Below are positions 15,018 through 23,145 of a stretch of DNA of 28,061 nucleotides, one piece after another; within the stretch, counting starts at the first letter, position 1; each line of letters opens with the position of its first letter. The stretch is taken from the NCBI GenBank assembly GCA_024278555.1, contig JAJRSX010000209.1, forward strand, positions 1-28,061, in the 5' to 3' direction. The DNA comes from a bacterium. GTDB taxonomy: Bacteria > CG2-30-53-67 > CG2-30-70-394. Made by a program: the position numbers and the translations under genes. The notes beneath the pieces are model-generated. The model did not search any database and had not been told where the DNA came from. It was given only the letters and a program-made list of their open reading frames with translations.

Positions 15018-15297
15018 TTATTTTTCCTCGTATTCTTTTTTTCTCGCGCCGGGTTGCTTTGCGGGCGCTGAAGATCCTTATGGCATCACCTCAATCGGTA
15101 TGAGCCACCACGACCAGATGGTCATCCTCCGAAAAGCCTACGGTAAGGAACCGCTGCTCGCCCACACGGTGACCCGAATCTGGAATGGTGATCGATAGTA
15201 TGTCTCCGAACACGGTGGCCGCTTCCTCGAACGAGACACCGTGCTTACGGAGGTTCCCGGTTGCCTTCCGTTTATCCCACTCGAAATCAAGTCCCAC
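15018..15297 (-). pseudogene. Broken BrnT-like toxin gene
   Basis: From a GTG at 15297 the frame gives GLDFEWDKRKATGNLRKHGVSFEEAATVFGDILSITI...EQRFLTVGFSEDDHLVVVAHTD, a clear BrnT ribonuclease-toxin start, then stops at TGA 15093-15091. The same frame resumes at once with GDAIRIFSARKATRREKK, the normal family C-terminus, where an Arg codon (CGA) is expected in place of TGA. A run of seven A (15042-15036 on this strand, where six would be in frame) then shifts the frame; with six, the reading would end EYEEK and TAA at 15018. So there are two independent lesions. The 67-residue truncated product is unlikely to be active. Confidence 0.75.
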
Positions 15298-15532
15298 GGT
15301 AAACTACCCCCATTTCTTGTCGCGCGCACGACGAAAGCTCAGGCGACCGGCCCGAGGCAGGGGCCGAGCGAAGACACGAGCGACGGGACGTCGCGAGGTG
15401 GGGGATCTCGGATCGGTCGATCTCCCTGATCCTTCAGCCCCCATCCCCGCGCGCGGTGGTTTTGGAGCCGACGCGCCCGTCCCGGCAGGGCCATCTTGTT
15501 GCCCGTCCCTGCGGGCGCGACAATCCGCGCCC

Positions 15533-16612
15533 ATGACACGTATCTACAATTTCTCCGCCGGCCCTGCGGCGATGCCCGAAGAGGTCCTGCGGGAGGCGGC
15601 GGCGGAGCTCCCCGACTACCGCGGTCGCGGCATGTCGGTGATGGAGATGAGCCACCGGGGCGACGACTACCAGGCGATCTTCGCCGAGACCAAGACCCGC
15701 CTCGCCCGCCTCTTCGCCCTCCCCGAGGGGTACCGCATCCTCTTCCTCCAGGGCGGCGCATCGCTCCAGTTCGCCATGCTCCCGATGAACCTGCTGGGCG
15801 GTGGCAGCGCCGACTACGTCCATACCGGCGTCTGGTCGAAAAAGGCGATCGCCGAGGCGCGCCGCTTCGGCACCGTGCGGGTCGCCGCCTCCGGGGAGGA
15901 CGGCGGCTTTTCGCGCATTCCGCGCCAGGGAGAGCTCGACCTCGACCCGGCGGCGCGCTACTGCCACATCACCACCAACAACACGATCTACGGCACCGAG
16001 TACTTCTACACCCCGGAGACCGGCGACGTGCCGCTGATCGCCGATTGCTCCTCGAACATCCTGTCGCGGCCCCTCGACCTCTCCCGCTTCGCCATGGTCT
16101 ACGCCGGGGCGCAGAAGAACCTCGGCCCGGCCGGGGTCTGCCTGGTGATCCTCCGCGAGTCGCTCCTCGAGCGGGCGGCGGAGGAGATCCCCACCATGCT
16201 CGCCTACCGCACCCATGTGGCCGGCGACTCGATGTTCAACACGCCGCCCACCTTCGCCATCTATATGGTTGGTCTGGTGGCGCGGTGGTTGGAGGCGCGC
16301 GGCGGGGTGGCGGCGATGGAGGCGCAGAACCGACGCAAGGCGGCGCTGCTCTACGACCTCCTCGACCGCTCCGACTTCTACCACTGCCCGACGGAGGTGG
16401 AGAGCCGGTCGCGGATGAACGTCCCCTTCACCCTCGCCGACCCCGCCCTCGATACCACCTTCCTCGCCGAGGCGAAGGAGGCGGGGCTGGTCGGGCTCAA
16501 GGGCCACCGCCTGGTCGGCGGGATGCGCGCCTCGATCTACAACGCCATGCCCGAGGCCGGTGTGGCGCGGCTGGTCGCCTTCATGGAGACGTTCGAGCGG
16601 CGGCGCGGCTAG
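15533..16612 (+). CDS. serC: Phosphoserine aminotransferase
   Basis: A 359-residue class V aminotransferase, the usual SerC length, converting 3-phosphohydroxypyruvate to phosphoserine in serine synthesis (and acting in pyridoxal phosphate synthesis in some bacteria). The family start is clear: IYNFSAGPAAMPEEVLREAAAEL. MSVMEMSHRGDDY, LFLQGGASLQFAMLPMNLL and CHITTNNTIYGTEY follow, and the PLP-binding lysine is K195 in YAGAQKNLGPAG. ADCSSNILSRPLD carries the PLP-ring aspartate. The frame is open further upstream, but the ATG at 15533 gives the family N-terminus. No strong ribosome site is visible; a small hairpin (GCCCG-N6-CGGGC, 15501-15516) ends 16 nt before the start. Confidence 0.96.
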   Translation: MTRIYNFSAGPAAMPEEVLREAAAELPDYRGRGMSVMEMSHRGDDYQAIFAETKTRLARLFALPEGYRILFLQGGASLQFAMLPMNLLGGGSADYVHTGVWSKKAIAEARRFGTVRVAASGEDGGFSRIPRQGELDLDPAARYCHITTNNTIYGTEYFYTPETGDVPLIADCSSNILSRPLDLSRFAMVYAGAQKNLGPAGVCLVILRESLLERAAEEIPTMLAYRTHVAGDSMFNTPPTFAIYMVGLVARWLEARGGVAAMEAQNRRKAALLYDLLDRSDFYHCPTEVESRSRMNVPFTLADPALDTTFLAEAKEAGLVGLKGHRLVGGMRASIYNAMPEAGVARLVAFMETFERRRG

Positions 16613-16914
16613 GTCCCGGCCGGGAAAAACCACGAAGGGCGCCAAGGCCACGAAGGCGTGATGGGTCGGAATCGGCATTCTTCATGTCCTTCATGGTGAA
16701 GAGGGTCTTGCGGGAGGTCGCCGTGAAGCCCCACGCGCATCGCGCCGCCCAGCCTGCATGCCCGCGCCCCCTCCGCGTCTCCGCGCCTCCGCGCGAGGTC
16801 GGCCTTCAAGGCCGCCGCCACGGACCATCCGACCACCCGCGGCACGGCAGCTAATTTTCCCCGCCCCGCCGATCGCTGAACGCGGCCCCGCTTCGTGGGG
16901 TATCCTCCGCCGCC
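16613..16914. other. Intergenic stretch with periodic repeats
   Basis: About 300 nt between serC and mutS with no supported gene. It contains ACGAAGG (16632), CCAAGG (16642) and ACGAAGG (16650) at 9-10 nt spacing, two TTCATG phrases (16681 and 16690), the phrase CTCCGCGTCTCCGCGCCTCC near 16771, and the palindrome GGCCTTCAAGGCC at 16801-16813. No clear promoter for mutS could be assigned. Confidence 0.55.
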
Positions 16915-19527
16915 ATGGCACGGACCAACGCCTCGGGCCACACGCCCATGATGGAGCAGTATCTGCGGGTGAAGGCGGAGGCCGGCGACGCCCTCCTCTT
17001 CTACCGGATGGGCGATTTCTACGAGATGTTCGGCGACGACGCGGTGCGCGCCGCCGACCTCCTCGGGATCGCCCTCACCAAACGCGGCAAGTCGAACGGC
17101 GAGGAGATCCCCCTGTGCGGGGTGCCGTACCACGCCGCCGAGGGGTACCTGGCGAAGCTGGTGCGCGGCGGCCACGCGGTGGCGGTGGCGGAGCAGATCG
17201 GCGACCCGAAGCTCTCCAAGGGGCTGGTGGAGCGCAAGATCGTCCGGGTGGTCACCCCGGGGACGGTGCGCGAGGAGGCATTGCTGGAGGAGCGGGAGAA
17301 TACCTACCTCGCCGCCCTCTACCCGGGGACGGAGCGGGTGGGGGTCGCCTTCCTGGATCTGCTCACCGGCGAGCTCGGCTGTGTGGAGGTCGCCCCGGGG
17401 GCACCGCTGTTGAACGAGTTGGCGCGCCTGGAGCCGCGCGAGGTGGTCGTGGGGCCGGGCGAGGAGGAGGTGGCTCCGGCGGTGGCGTGGCTACGCGCCC
17501 GTGAGGTGGCGGTGACGGTGAGCGACACCCCCTTCCCGAGCGTCGGCCGCGCCCGGCGCGACCTCGCCGCCCGCTACGGTGTCGCCGACCTGGCCGGCCT
17601 CGGCCTCGGCGAGGTGACCGTGGGGGTGGCGGCGGCCGTCCACCTCCTCGCCTACGCCGAGGAGACCCAGCGCCAGGCCCTCCCCCACATCCAGCGGCTC
17701 CGTGCCGTCGCCCCTGGTGACGCCCTGGCCATCGACCCCGACTCGCGGCGCAACCTGGAGCTGTTGCGCACCCTGCGCGACGGCCGCCGGCGCGGCTCGC
17801 TCCTCGGGGTCCTCGACCGCACCCGCACCCCCATGGGGGGGCGGCTGATGCGTGGCTGGGTGGTGCGGCCCCTGCAGGGGCGGCCGGAGATCGAGGCGCG
17901 GCTGGCGGCGGTGGCGCGGCTGGTGGAGGAGGCTGGGGCGCGCGACCGCCTGCGCGAGCTCCTCGGCCGGATGCGCGACCTGGAGCGCCTCGCCGGCCGC
18001 GCGGCCCTGGCCGCCTGCAACGGCCGCGACCTCCTCGCCCTGGCCAGCTCGCTTGCCGAGCTCCCGGCGGTGGCGGCGGCGATCCCCGACGACGGCGGCC
18101 GCCTGCCCCCCCTGGCCGCGGCGTGGGACGACCTCGCCGATCTCACCAAGGAGCTCACCGCGACCCTCCACCCGGAGCCGCCGCTCACCCTGCGTGAGGG
18201 GGGAATCATCGCTGACGGCGCCGATGCGGAGATCGACGAGCTGCGGGCGCTCACCCGCGACACCCGCTCGGTGATCGCCCGCCTGGAGGAGGAGGAGCGG
18301 GCACGCACCGGCATCGGGTCGATGAAGGTGCGCCACAACCGGGTCTTCGGCTACTACCTGGAGGTGTCGAAGGCGAACCTGGCGCGGGTCCCGGACGACT
18401 ACATCCGCAAGCAGACCCTGGCCAACGCCGAGCGCTTCATCACCCCGGAGCTCAAGCAGCTCGAGGAGCGGATCGTCACCGCCCAGGAGCGCCTGTGCGA
18501 CCTCGAGTACCGCCGCTTCCAACAGCTCCGCGAGCGGGTGGTGGCGGAGGTGGCGCGGATCCAGGCGCAGGCGCACCGGGTGGCGGAGGTCGACTGCCTG
18601 GCGGCCCTGGCCGAGGTGGCGGCGAAGAACGGCTACTGCCGGCCGGAGCTCTCCGAGGCGATCGAGCTCGACATCCGCGGTGGCCGCCACCCGGTGGTCG
18701 AGGCCCTGGCACCGCCCCAGTCGTTCGTCCCCAACGACGCTCGCCTCGACGGGCGCGATCGTCGCATGTTGCTTCTCACCGGGCCGAACATGGCGGGCAA
18801 GTCGACCTACATGCGGCAGGTGGCGCTGATCGTCCTGATGGCCCACATGGGGAGCTTCGTGCCGGCGGAGTCGGCGCGCATCGGCCGCATCGACCGCATC
18901 TTCACCCGCGTCGGCGCCTCCGACGACCTCGCCTCCGGCGACTCCACCTTCATGGTGGAGATGAAGGAGGCGGCGAACATCCTCCACAACCTCACCCCGC
19001 GCTCCCTCGTGCTCCTCGATGAGATCGGCCGCGGGACCGCCACCTTTGACGGCATCTCCATCGCCTGGGCGATCGCCGAGTCGCTCCTCGGCCGCTTTGC
19101 CGACGGGCCGCTGACCCTGTTTGCCACCCACTACCACGAGCTCACCGAGCTCACCGAGAGCTGCCCCGGGGTGGTCAACCGCCACTGCGCGGTGCGCGAG
19201 TGGCAGGGGGAGGTGGTCTTCATGCGGCGCATCGAGGACGGCCCGGCGGACCGCTCCTACGGCATCCACGTGGCCCGCCTCGCCGGGCTGCCGGAGCCGC
19301 TGGTGGCGCGTGCCGACGCGATTCTTGCCAACCTCGAGCGCGGCGAGCACACCGGCGGCGGCCGATTGCGGATCACCGGCGTCCCGGCGGCCGAGCCCCA
19401 GCTCGACCTCTTCGCCGAGCCCGAGCCCCACCCGGTGGTGGAGCGGCTCAAGGAGATTTCGGTGGAGCGGCTGACCCCCCTGGAGGCCCTCAACCTGCTG
19501 GCGGAGCTCCAGCGGCAGGCGGGGTGA
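16915..19527 (+). CDS. mutS: DNA mismatch repair protein MutS
   Basis: An 870-residue MutS of normal length that detects mismatches and recruits MutL. The mismatch-reading Phe-x-Glu motif is in [12 protein letters not shown] near residue 35-45. The connector, lever and clamp regions follow, including [19 protein letters not shown]. The ATPase domain has Walker [10 protein letters not shown] (about 623-631), the segment [17 protein letters not shown], Walker [16 protein letters not shown] (about 699-713) and FATHYHEL. Near the C-terminus PQLDLFAEP contains QLDLF (829-833), a textbook beta-clamp-binding motif, before the final dimerisation helices ([19 protein letters not shown]). The ATG at 16915 starts 302 nt after serC. 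Confidence 0.98.
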   Translation: MARTNASGHTPMMEQYLRVKAEAGDALLFYRMGDFYEMFGDDAVRAADLLGIALTKRGKSNGEEIPLCGVPYHAAEGYLAKLVRGGHAVAVAEQIGDPKLSKGLVERKIVRVVTPGTVREEALLEERENTYLAALYPGTERVGVAFLDLLTGELGCVEVAPGAPLLNELARLEPREVVVGPGEEEVAPAVAWLRAREVAVTVSDTPFPSVGRARRDLAARYGVADLAGLGLGEVTVGVAAAVHLLAYAEETQRQALPHIQRLRAVAPGDALAIDPDSRRNLELLRTLRDGRRRGSLLGVLDRTRTPMGGRLMRGWVVRPLQGRPEIEARLAAVARLVEEAGARDRLRELLGRMRDLERLAGRAALAACNGRDLLALASSLAELPAVAAAIPDDGGRLPPLAAAWDDLADLTKELTATLHPEPPLTLREGGIIADGADAEIDELRALTRDTRSVIARLEEEERARTGIGSMKVRHNRVFGYYLEVSKANLARVPDDYIRKQTLANAERFITPELKQLEERIVTAQERLCDLEYRRFQQLRERVVAEVARIQAQAHRVAEVDCLAALAEVAAKNGYCRPELSEAIELDIRGGRHPVVEALAPPQSFVPNDARLDGRDRRMLLLTGPNMAGKSTYMRQVALIVLMAHMGSFVPAESARIGRIDRIFTRVGASDDLASGDSTFMVEMKEAANILHNLTPRSLVLLDEIGRGTATFDGISIAWAIAESLLGRFADGPLTLFATHYHELTELTESCPGVVNRHCAVREWQGEVVFMRRIEDGPADRSYGIHVARLAGLPEPLVARADAILANLERGEHTGGGRLRITGVPAAEPQLDLFAEPEPHPVVERLKEISVERLTPLEALNLLAELQRQAG

Positions 19528-19557
19528 GCATGGTTGTCGCGTCCAACATCCCGAACC

Positions 19558-19648
19558 GAGGGAGGAGCCGGCCCCTGCCGGCGATCCCGCCCGTGGGGTG
19601 GGCGGGGCCTACCGCCCCGAATCGCGAGCGGCAGCTCGCTCCTCCCTC
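19558..19648 (+). repeat. Multi-hairpin palindromic element, copy A
   Basis: A 91-bp element bounded by perfect 11-bp arms GAGGGAGGAGC / GCTCCTCCCTC (19558-19568, 19638-19648). Inside are hairpin 1, GCCGGC-CCCT-GCCGGC (19567-19582), followed by GAT; a central stem CCCGCCC / GGGCGGG; and hairpin 2, GCGAGC-GGCA-GCTCGC (19624-19639). A second copy lies inverted at 22268-22370. It sits between mutS and the GDP-fucose synthase gene and could also end mutS transcription, though there is no T run. Confidence 0.75.
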
Positions 19649-19733
19649 TCGTGTCCATGGAGCGGGTGGCCACCCCTTGAGCCGGTGGCTGATCGTGACG
19701 ATCGCATGAGTCCAACCGCGTGTGAGGAGCGCC

Positions 19734-20666
19734 ATGAACCGTAACGACAAGATCTACGTGGCGGGCCACCGGGGGCTGGTGGGCTCCGCCATTCTCCGTG
19801 CCCTTGCGCGCGGCGGCTTCACCAATGTCTTGGTGCGCACCCACGGGGAGCTCGACCTCACCGACCGGCAGGCGGTGGAGGCCTTCTTTGCCGAGGAGCG
19901 GCCCGCCTGCTGCGTCCTGGCGGCGGCGCGGGTCGGCGGGATCGTCGCCAACGACACCTACCCGGCCGACTTCATCCGCGACAACCTGGCGATCGAACTC
20001 AACGTCATCGACGCCGCCCACAAGAGCGGCGTCGACAAGCTCCTCTTCCTCGGCTCATCGTGCATCTACCCGCGCGACTGCCCCCAGCCGATCCGCGAGG
20101 AGTATCTCCTTACCGGCCCCCTGGAGGCGACCAACTCGGCCTACGCGGTGGCGAAAATCGCCGGTATCGAGATGTGCCGCGCCTACCGCCGCCAGTACGG
20201 CGACCACTTCTTCGCGGTGATGCCCACCAACCTCTACGGCCCCGGTGACAACTACGACCTCAAGACCTCCCACGTCCTGCCGGCCCTGATCCGCAAGTTT
20301 GCCGAGGCGAAGGAGGCGGCCGCCCCGACCGTGACCGTCTGGGGGACCGGCAAGCCGCGGCGCGAGTTCCTCCACGCCGACGACCTCGCCGACGCCTGTC
20401 TCTTCCTCTTGGAGGGCTACGATGGCGAGGAGATCGTCAACATCGGCACCGGCCGGGACATCACCATCGGCGAGCTGGCTGCCATGGTGGCCGAGGCGGT
20501 GGGGTACGGGGGCGAGCTGGTCTTCGACACCACCAAGCCCGACGGCACCCCCCAGAAGCTGCTGGATGTGAGCCGCCTCACGGCGCTCGGCTGGCAGGCG
20601 AAGATCTCCCTGCGCGACGGCATCGCCCGCACCGTCGCTGAGTACCTGGCGGGGGAGGCCGGGTGA
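19734..20666 (+). CDS. fcl: GDP-L-fucose synthase
   Basis: A 310-residue short-chain dehydrogenase/epimerase that converts GDP-4-keto-6-deoxymannose to GDP-L-fucose for surface polysaccharides, with NADPH. The nucleotide loop GHRGLVG is at residues 11-17. The catalytic serine region is GSSCIYP (S108/S109), and the YxxxK pair is Y137 and K141 in NSAYAVAKIAG. AARVGGIVANDTYPADFIRDNLAIELNVIDAAH and LYGPGDNYDLKTSHVLPALIRKF are family hallmarks, and GTGKPRREFLHADDLADAC is the substrate-site segment. The ATG at 19734 is preceded by GAGGAG. No GDP-mannose dehydratase or glycosyltransferase gene adjoins it in this window, which is unusual for this gene. Confidence 0.95.
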   Translation: MNRNDKIYVAGHRGLVGSAILRALARGGFTNVLVRTHGELDLTDRQAVEAFFAEERPACCVLAAARVGGIVANDTYPADFIRDNLAIELNVIDAAHKSGVDKLLFLGSSCIYPRDCPQPIREEYLLTGPLEATNSAYAVAKIAGIEMCRAYRRQYGDHFFAVMPTNLYGPGDNYDLKTSHVLPALIRKFAEAKEAAAPTVTVWGTGKPRREFLHADDLADACLFLLEGYDGEEIVNIGTGRDITIGELAAMVAEAVGYGGELVFDTTKPDGTPQKLLDVSRLTALGWQAKISLRDGIARTVAEYLAGEAG

Positions 20667-20714
20667 TGGGGGTGGCGATGCAGCGACCATCGATGTCGGG
20701 CCGATGAGGGGACG

Positions 20715-22274
20715 ATGGAGCGAACGGTGAGCGGACGGCGAGAGACGAGGGGCGGGTCAGGGCGGCAGGCGGCGTCGGCGGACGTGCGCGACCTGGCGGT
20801 GCTCATCGACTCGCGCTACCCGGTGGTCTATGTGGAGAGCGGCGAGGAGCAGCGGGTGGTGGGGCTGTGTGGGGAGGTGGCGCGCCGTCTCGACCTCCCC
20901 CTCTTTACCTGGTCGGTGACCGACGGGCTGTGGCGGCGGGAGGCGGGCTTCTCGCCGATGCTCACCACCCGCGAGCCGGCCCAGGCCCTGGAGCACATCG
21001 GCGCCTCCGACCTGGAGGCGATCTACCTCCTCTGCGACCTCCACCCCTACCTCGACGATCCCCACCTGGTGCGCCGGCTGCGGGAGATCGCCATGGGGTA
21101 TCGCGAGCGGCGGCGGGCGATCGTCCTGTTGAGTCCGAAGGCGGTGATCCCCGACGAGCTTGGCCACCTCTGCACCCGCTTCACCCTCGCCACCCCGGAC
21201 GAGGGGCGGCTGATCGCCCTGATCGAGGCGGAGATCGATCGCTTCCGCGCCACCACCGGCCGGCCGGTGCGCATCGAGGCGGGGGTGGTGGAGGCCCTCG
21301 CCCGGGCCCTGGCCGGCCTCTCGGAGGTGGAGGCGGTGGGGGCGGTCCGTGGGGCCATCGAACGGGATGGGGCGCTCACCCATGCCGACCGCGACGAGGT
21401 CCTCCACGCAAAGAAGGCGCTCATCGAGCGAGACGGACTCCTGAGCCTGGAGCTGGAGACGACCAGCTTTGCCAACGTCGGCGGCCTCACCGGCCTCAAG
21501 CGGTGGCTGGCGCGGCGCAAGGGCGGCTTCTCCCGGGAGGCGCGCGACTTCGGCCTGGAGGCGCCGCGCGGCATCCTCCTGGTGGGCGTGCAGGGGTGCG
21601 GCAAGTCGCTCGCGGCGCGCGCCACCGCCGGCCTCTGGGAGCTGCCACTCCTGAAGCTCGACGCCGCCCGCCTCTACGACAAGTACGTGGGCGAGTCGGA
21701 GCGCAACCTGCGCAAGGCCCTGGCCACCGCCGAGGCGATGGCGCCGGTGGTCCTCTGGCTCGACGAGATCGAGAAGGCCCTGGCGACCTCCAGCGGCGGC
21801 GGCGGTGACGCCGACGGCGGCCTCGGCCGCCGCATCCTCGGGAGCTTCCTGACTTGGTTGCAGGACAAGGAGGCGCCGGTCTTCGTGGTCGCCACCGCCA
21901 ACGACATCGCCGCCCTGCCGCCGGAGCTGATGCGCAAGGGGCGGGTCGACGAGATCTTCTTCGTCGACCTCCCGACCCTCGACGAGCGCAAGGATATCTT
22001 CGCCCTCCACCTCGACCGCCGCGGCCGCGATGCCGCCAACTTCGACCTCGATCGCCTCGCCGCCGCAAGCGACGGCTTCTCCGGCGCGGAGATCGAGCAG
22101 GCGGTGGTCTCCGGCCTCTACGCCGCCTTCTCCGGCCCCGGCCACCTCACCACCGAGCTGCTGTTGGAGGAGCTCACCGCCACCCGGCCGCTGTCGGTGA
22201 CCATGGCGGAGAAGGTCGCCGCGGTACGCGCCTGGGCCGAGGGGCGCACCGTCCCGGCAGGCGGCGACCGGTAG
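20715..22274 (+). CDS. AAA ATPase of the Ycf46 type
   Basis: A 519-residue protein resembling the Ycf46 AAA ATPases of cyanobacteria and plastids. The N-terminal half (LAVLIDSRYPVVYVESGEEQRVVGLCGEVARRLDLPLFTWSVTDGLWRR ... AIYLLCDLHPYLDDPHLVRRLREIA) is the Ycf46-specific domain, which looks like a degenerate ATPase fold. The C-terminal AAA module has FANVGGLTGLKRWL, Walker A GVQGCGKS (K297), the pore-type segment KYVGESERNLRKAL, Walker B VLWLDEIEKAL and the sensor VVATANDIAALPPELMRKGRVDEIFFVDLP. A glycine-rich insert (SSGGGGDADGG) follows Walker B. The cellular role is poorly known; links to CO2 use or redox control in cyanobacteria should not be assumed here. The stop TAG lies in the palindromic element. 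Confidence 0.88.
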   Translation: MERTVSGRRETRGGSGRQAASADVRDLAVLIDSRYPVVYVESGEEQRVVGLCGEVARRLDLPLFTWSVTDGLWRREAGFSPMLTTREPAQALEHIGASDLEAIYLLCDLHPYLDDPHLVRRLREIAMGYRERRRAIVLLSPKAVIPDELGHLCTRFTLATPDEGRLIALIEAEIDRFRATTGRPVRIEAGVVEALARALAGLSEVEAVGAVRGAIERDGALTHADRDEVLHAKKALIERDGLLSLELETTSFANVGGLTGLKRWLARRKGGFSREARDFGLEAPRGILLVGVQGCGKSLAARATAGLWELPLLKLDAARLYDKYVGESERNLRKALATAEAMAPVVLWLDEIEKALATSSGGGGDADGGLGRRILGSFLTWLQDKEAPVFVVATANDIAALPPELMRKGRVDEIFFVDLPTLDERKDIFALHLDRRGRDAANFDLDRLAAASDGFSGAEIEQAVVSGLYAAFSGPGHLTTELLLEELTATRPLSVTMAEKVAAVRAWAEGRTVPAGGDR

Positions 22275-22370
22275 GGGCGAGCGTTCGCTCGCGAACCGCG
22301 CCGCCGGCGCGGTCGGCCCCCCGATCTCAAGGTGGGGCCTGCATCGCCGGCGGCAGCCGGCCCCTACCGG
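22268..22370 (-). repeat. Multi-hairpin palindromic element, copy B
   Basis: A 103-bp element, inverted relative to copy A. Its perfect 11-bp arms are CCGGTAGGGGC / GCCCCTACCGG (22268-22278, 22360-22370). It has the same two hairpins as copy A with different loops: GCGAGC-GTTC-GCTCGC (22277-22292) and GCCGGC-GGCA-GCCGGC (22346-22361), plus a central CCGCGCC-GGC-GGCGCGG stem. It fills the gap between two convergent genes, and each arm supplies one of their TAG stop codons. Confidence 0.8.
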
Positions 22371-22735
22371 GCGCTCGCCGTTGCCTTGCGCAGGAGCGCC
22401 GCGGTGGCGCCGCCGTGGGGGTCGTGGCAGGTGAGACAGCCATGGGCACGGCGGCTGTGGCCGGAGGCGGTCTCTCCGTCGTGGCATCCGGCGCAGAGCT
22501 GGTCGGCGGTGGCGCGCAGGCGGAAGCGGCCCGGCCGGGTGGCGGTGCAGCGGGCGCCGTCGGCGGCGTGGCAGGCGGTACAGCCGGTGCCGCCGACCTG
22601 CTCGATCGCCAGGGGTCCGTGGAGGTGGCTGTCCGACACCACCCCGGCGTGACAGCCGCCGGCGAGACACGAAGCGGCCACGGAGGCGGGGAGGGTAAAG
22701 GCGAGGGCGACGAGGAGGGCGGAGAGGCGGGCCAT
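22364..22735 (-). CDS. Small tetrahaem c-type cytochrome
   Basis: A 123-residue exported protein: a signal peptide (MARLSALLVALAFTLPASVAA) then four haem-binding motifs in about 82 residues. They are CLAGGCH (C23-H29, the CX4CH form), CTACH (52-56), CAGCH (81-85) and CLTCH (100-104). Extra histidines (such as those in SDSHLHG and SGHSRRAH) could serve as distal ligands. It resembles the doubled-CXXCH cytochromes and would carry electrons in the periplasm; its partners are not encoded nearby. The ATG at 22735 has a perfect AGGAGGT site. Its last codon and stop (CGG TAG) lie in an arm of the palindromic element. Confidence 0.9.
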   Translation of the reverse strand: MARLSALLVALAFTLPASVAASCLAGGCHAGVVSDSHLHGPLAIEQVGGTGCTACHAADGARCTATRPGRFRLRATADQLCAGCHDGETASGHSRRAHGCLTCHDPHGGATAALLRKATASAR

Positions 22736-22813
22736 GGTGACCTCCTGCGGAGGGGGGGAAGGGGAGAACCGCGGAGAGGGGAGATGACGCGACAGAGGCC
22801 GCGACCGGAGGGG

Positions 22814-22858
22814 CCTCTTCCGTATCACCGCCGCAGGTGGCGGTGCAAGGGGAAGAGG
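22814..22858. other. Strong two-stem hairpin upstream of the cytochrome gene
   Basis: An 8-bp outer stem CCTCTTCC/GGAAGAGG (22814-22821, 22851-22858) encloses a 7-bp inner stem CACCGCC/GGCGGTG (22826-22832, 22839-22845), with a 4/5-nt internal loop and a 6-nt terminal loop. It lies 79-123 nt before the cytochrome ATG and could be in its 5' leader. No known riboswitch consensus was recognised, and there is no T run for a classical terminator. Confidence 0.6.
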
Positions 22859-22908
22859 GCGGCATCCTCGCGTAGAGGCGCCGCCGCGCCGGGGGGAGCC
22901 TGAACCGG

Positions 22909-23067
22909 GTGCGGTACACTGCCACCTTCCGCACCGACGACGGCGCGACGCTGCACATCCACAAGGCGGCCCGTCCGGAGCCGTGGCAGCAGGCGATCTA
23001 CACGGCGCTGGAGCTCTCCTCCAACCCAGGAGGGACCTGCAAAACCATCGTCGAAAACGGAGACTGA
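22909..23067 (+). pseudogene. Possible transposase C-terminal remnant
   Basis: From a GTG at 22909 a 52-residue frame runs RYTATFRTDDGATLHIHKAARPEPWQQAIYTALELSSNPGGTCKTIVENGD and then TGA. The pattern RPEPxxQxxIYxALxL...PGGTxKTIV looks like the tail of a DDE transposase, but I cannot name the family and it may be a small unknown gene. There is no transposase-like sequence before it: the upstream part is GC-rich leader DNA, so if it is a remnant the rest has been lost. Composition falls to a lower GC directly after the stop. Confidence 0.3.
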
Positions 23068-23145
23068 AATTTGTAGTGCCCTCGAAAACCCCTCCTCACT
23101 CTCAACTCATTGGAAAATAAAGATCTGCACGATGGGGTGACGAAG

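Noticed and set aside
14428-15198. Plus-strand open frame of 256 codons
   Set aside because: It runs through intergenic repeats and antisense to the decayed toxin-antitoxin pair, with no family resemblance and no good ribosome site.
14789-15297. TGA recoded as an amino acid or selenocysteine
   Set aside because: TGA is an ordinary stop elsewhere in the window (scpA, scpB, vapB, the permeases), no insertion element was seen, and the toxin frame also has a frameshift, so decay or sequencing error explains it better.
19528-19733. Rho-independent terminator after mutS
   Set aside because: The multi-hairpin element is GC-rich and could stall polymerase, but no T run follows either arm, so it is listed as a repeat and not a terminator.
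22736-22908. Cyclic-dinucleotide (GEMM) riboswitch before the cytochrome gene
   Set aside because: A strong hairpin is present, but the conserved GEMM boxes such as ACGCAAAGCC are not, so it is reported only as an unassigned structure.
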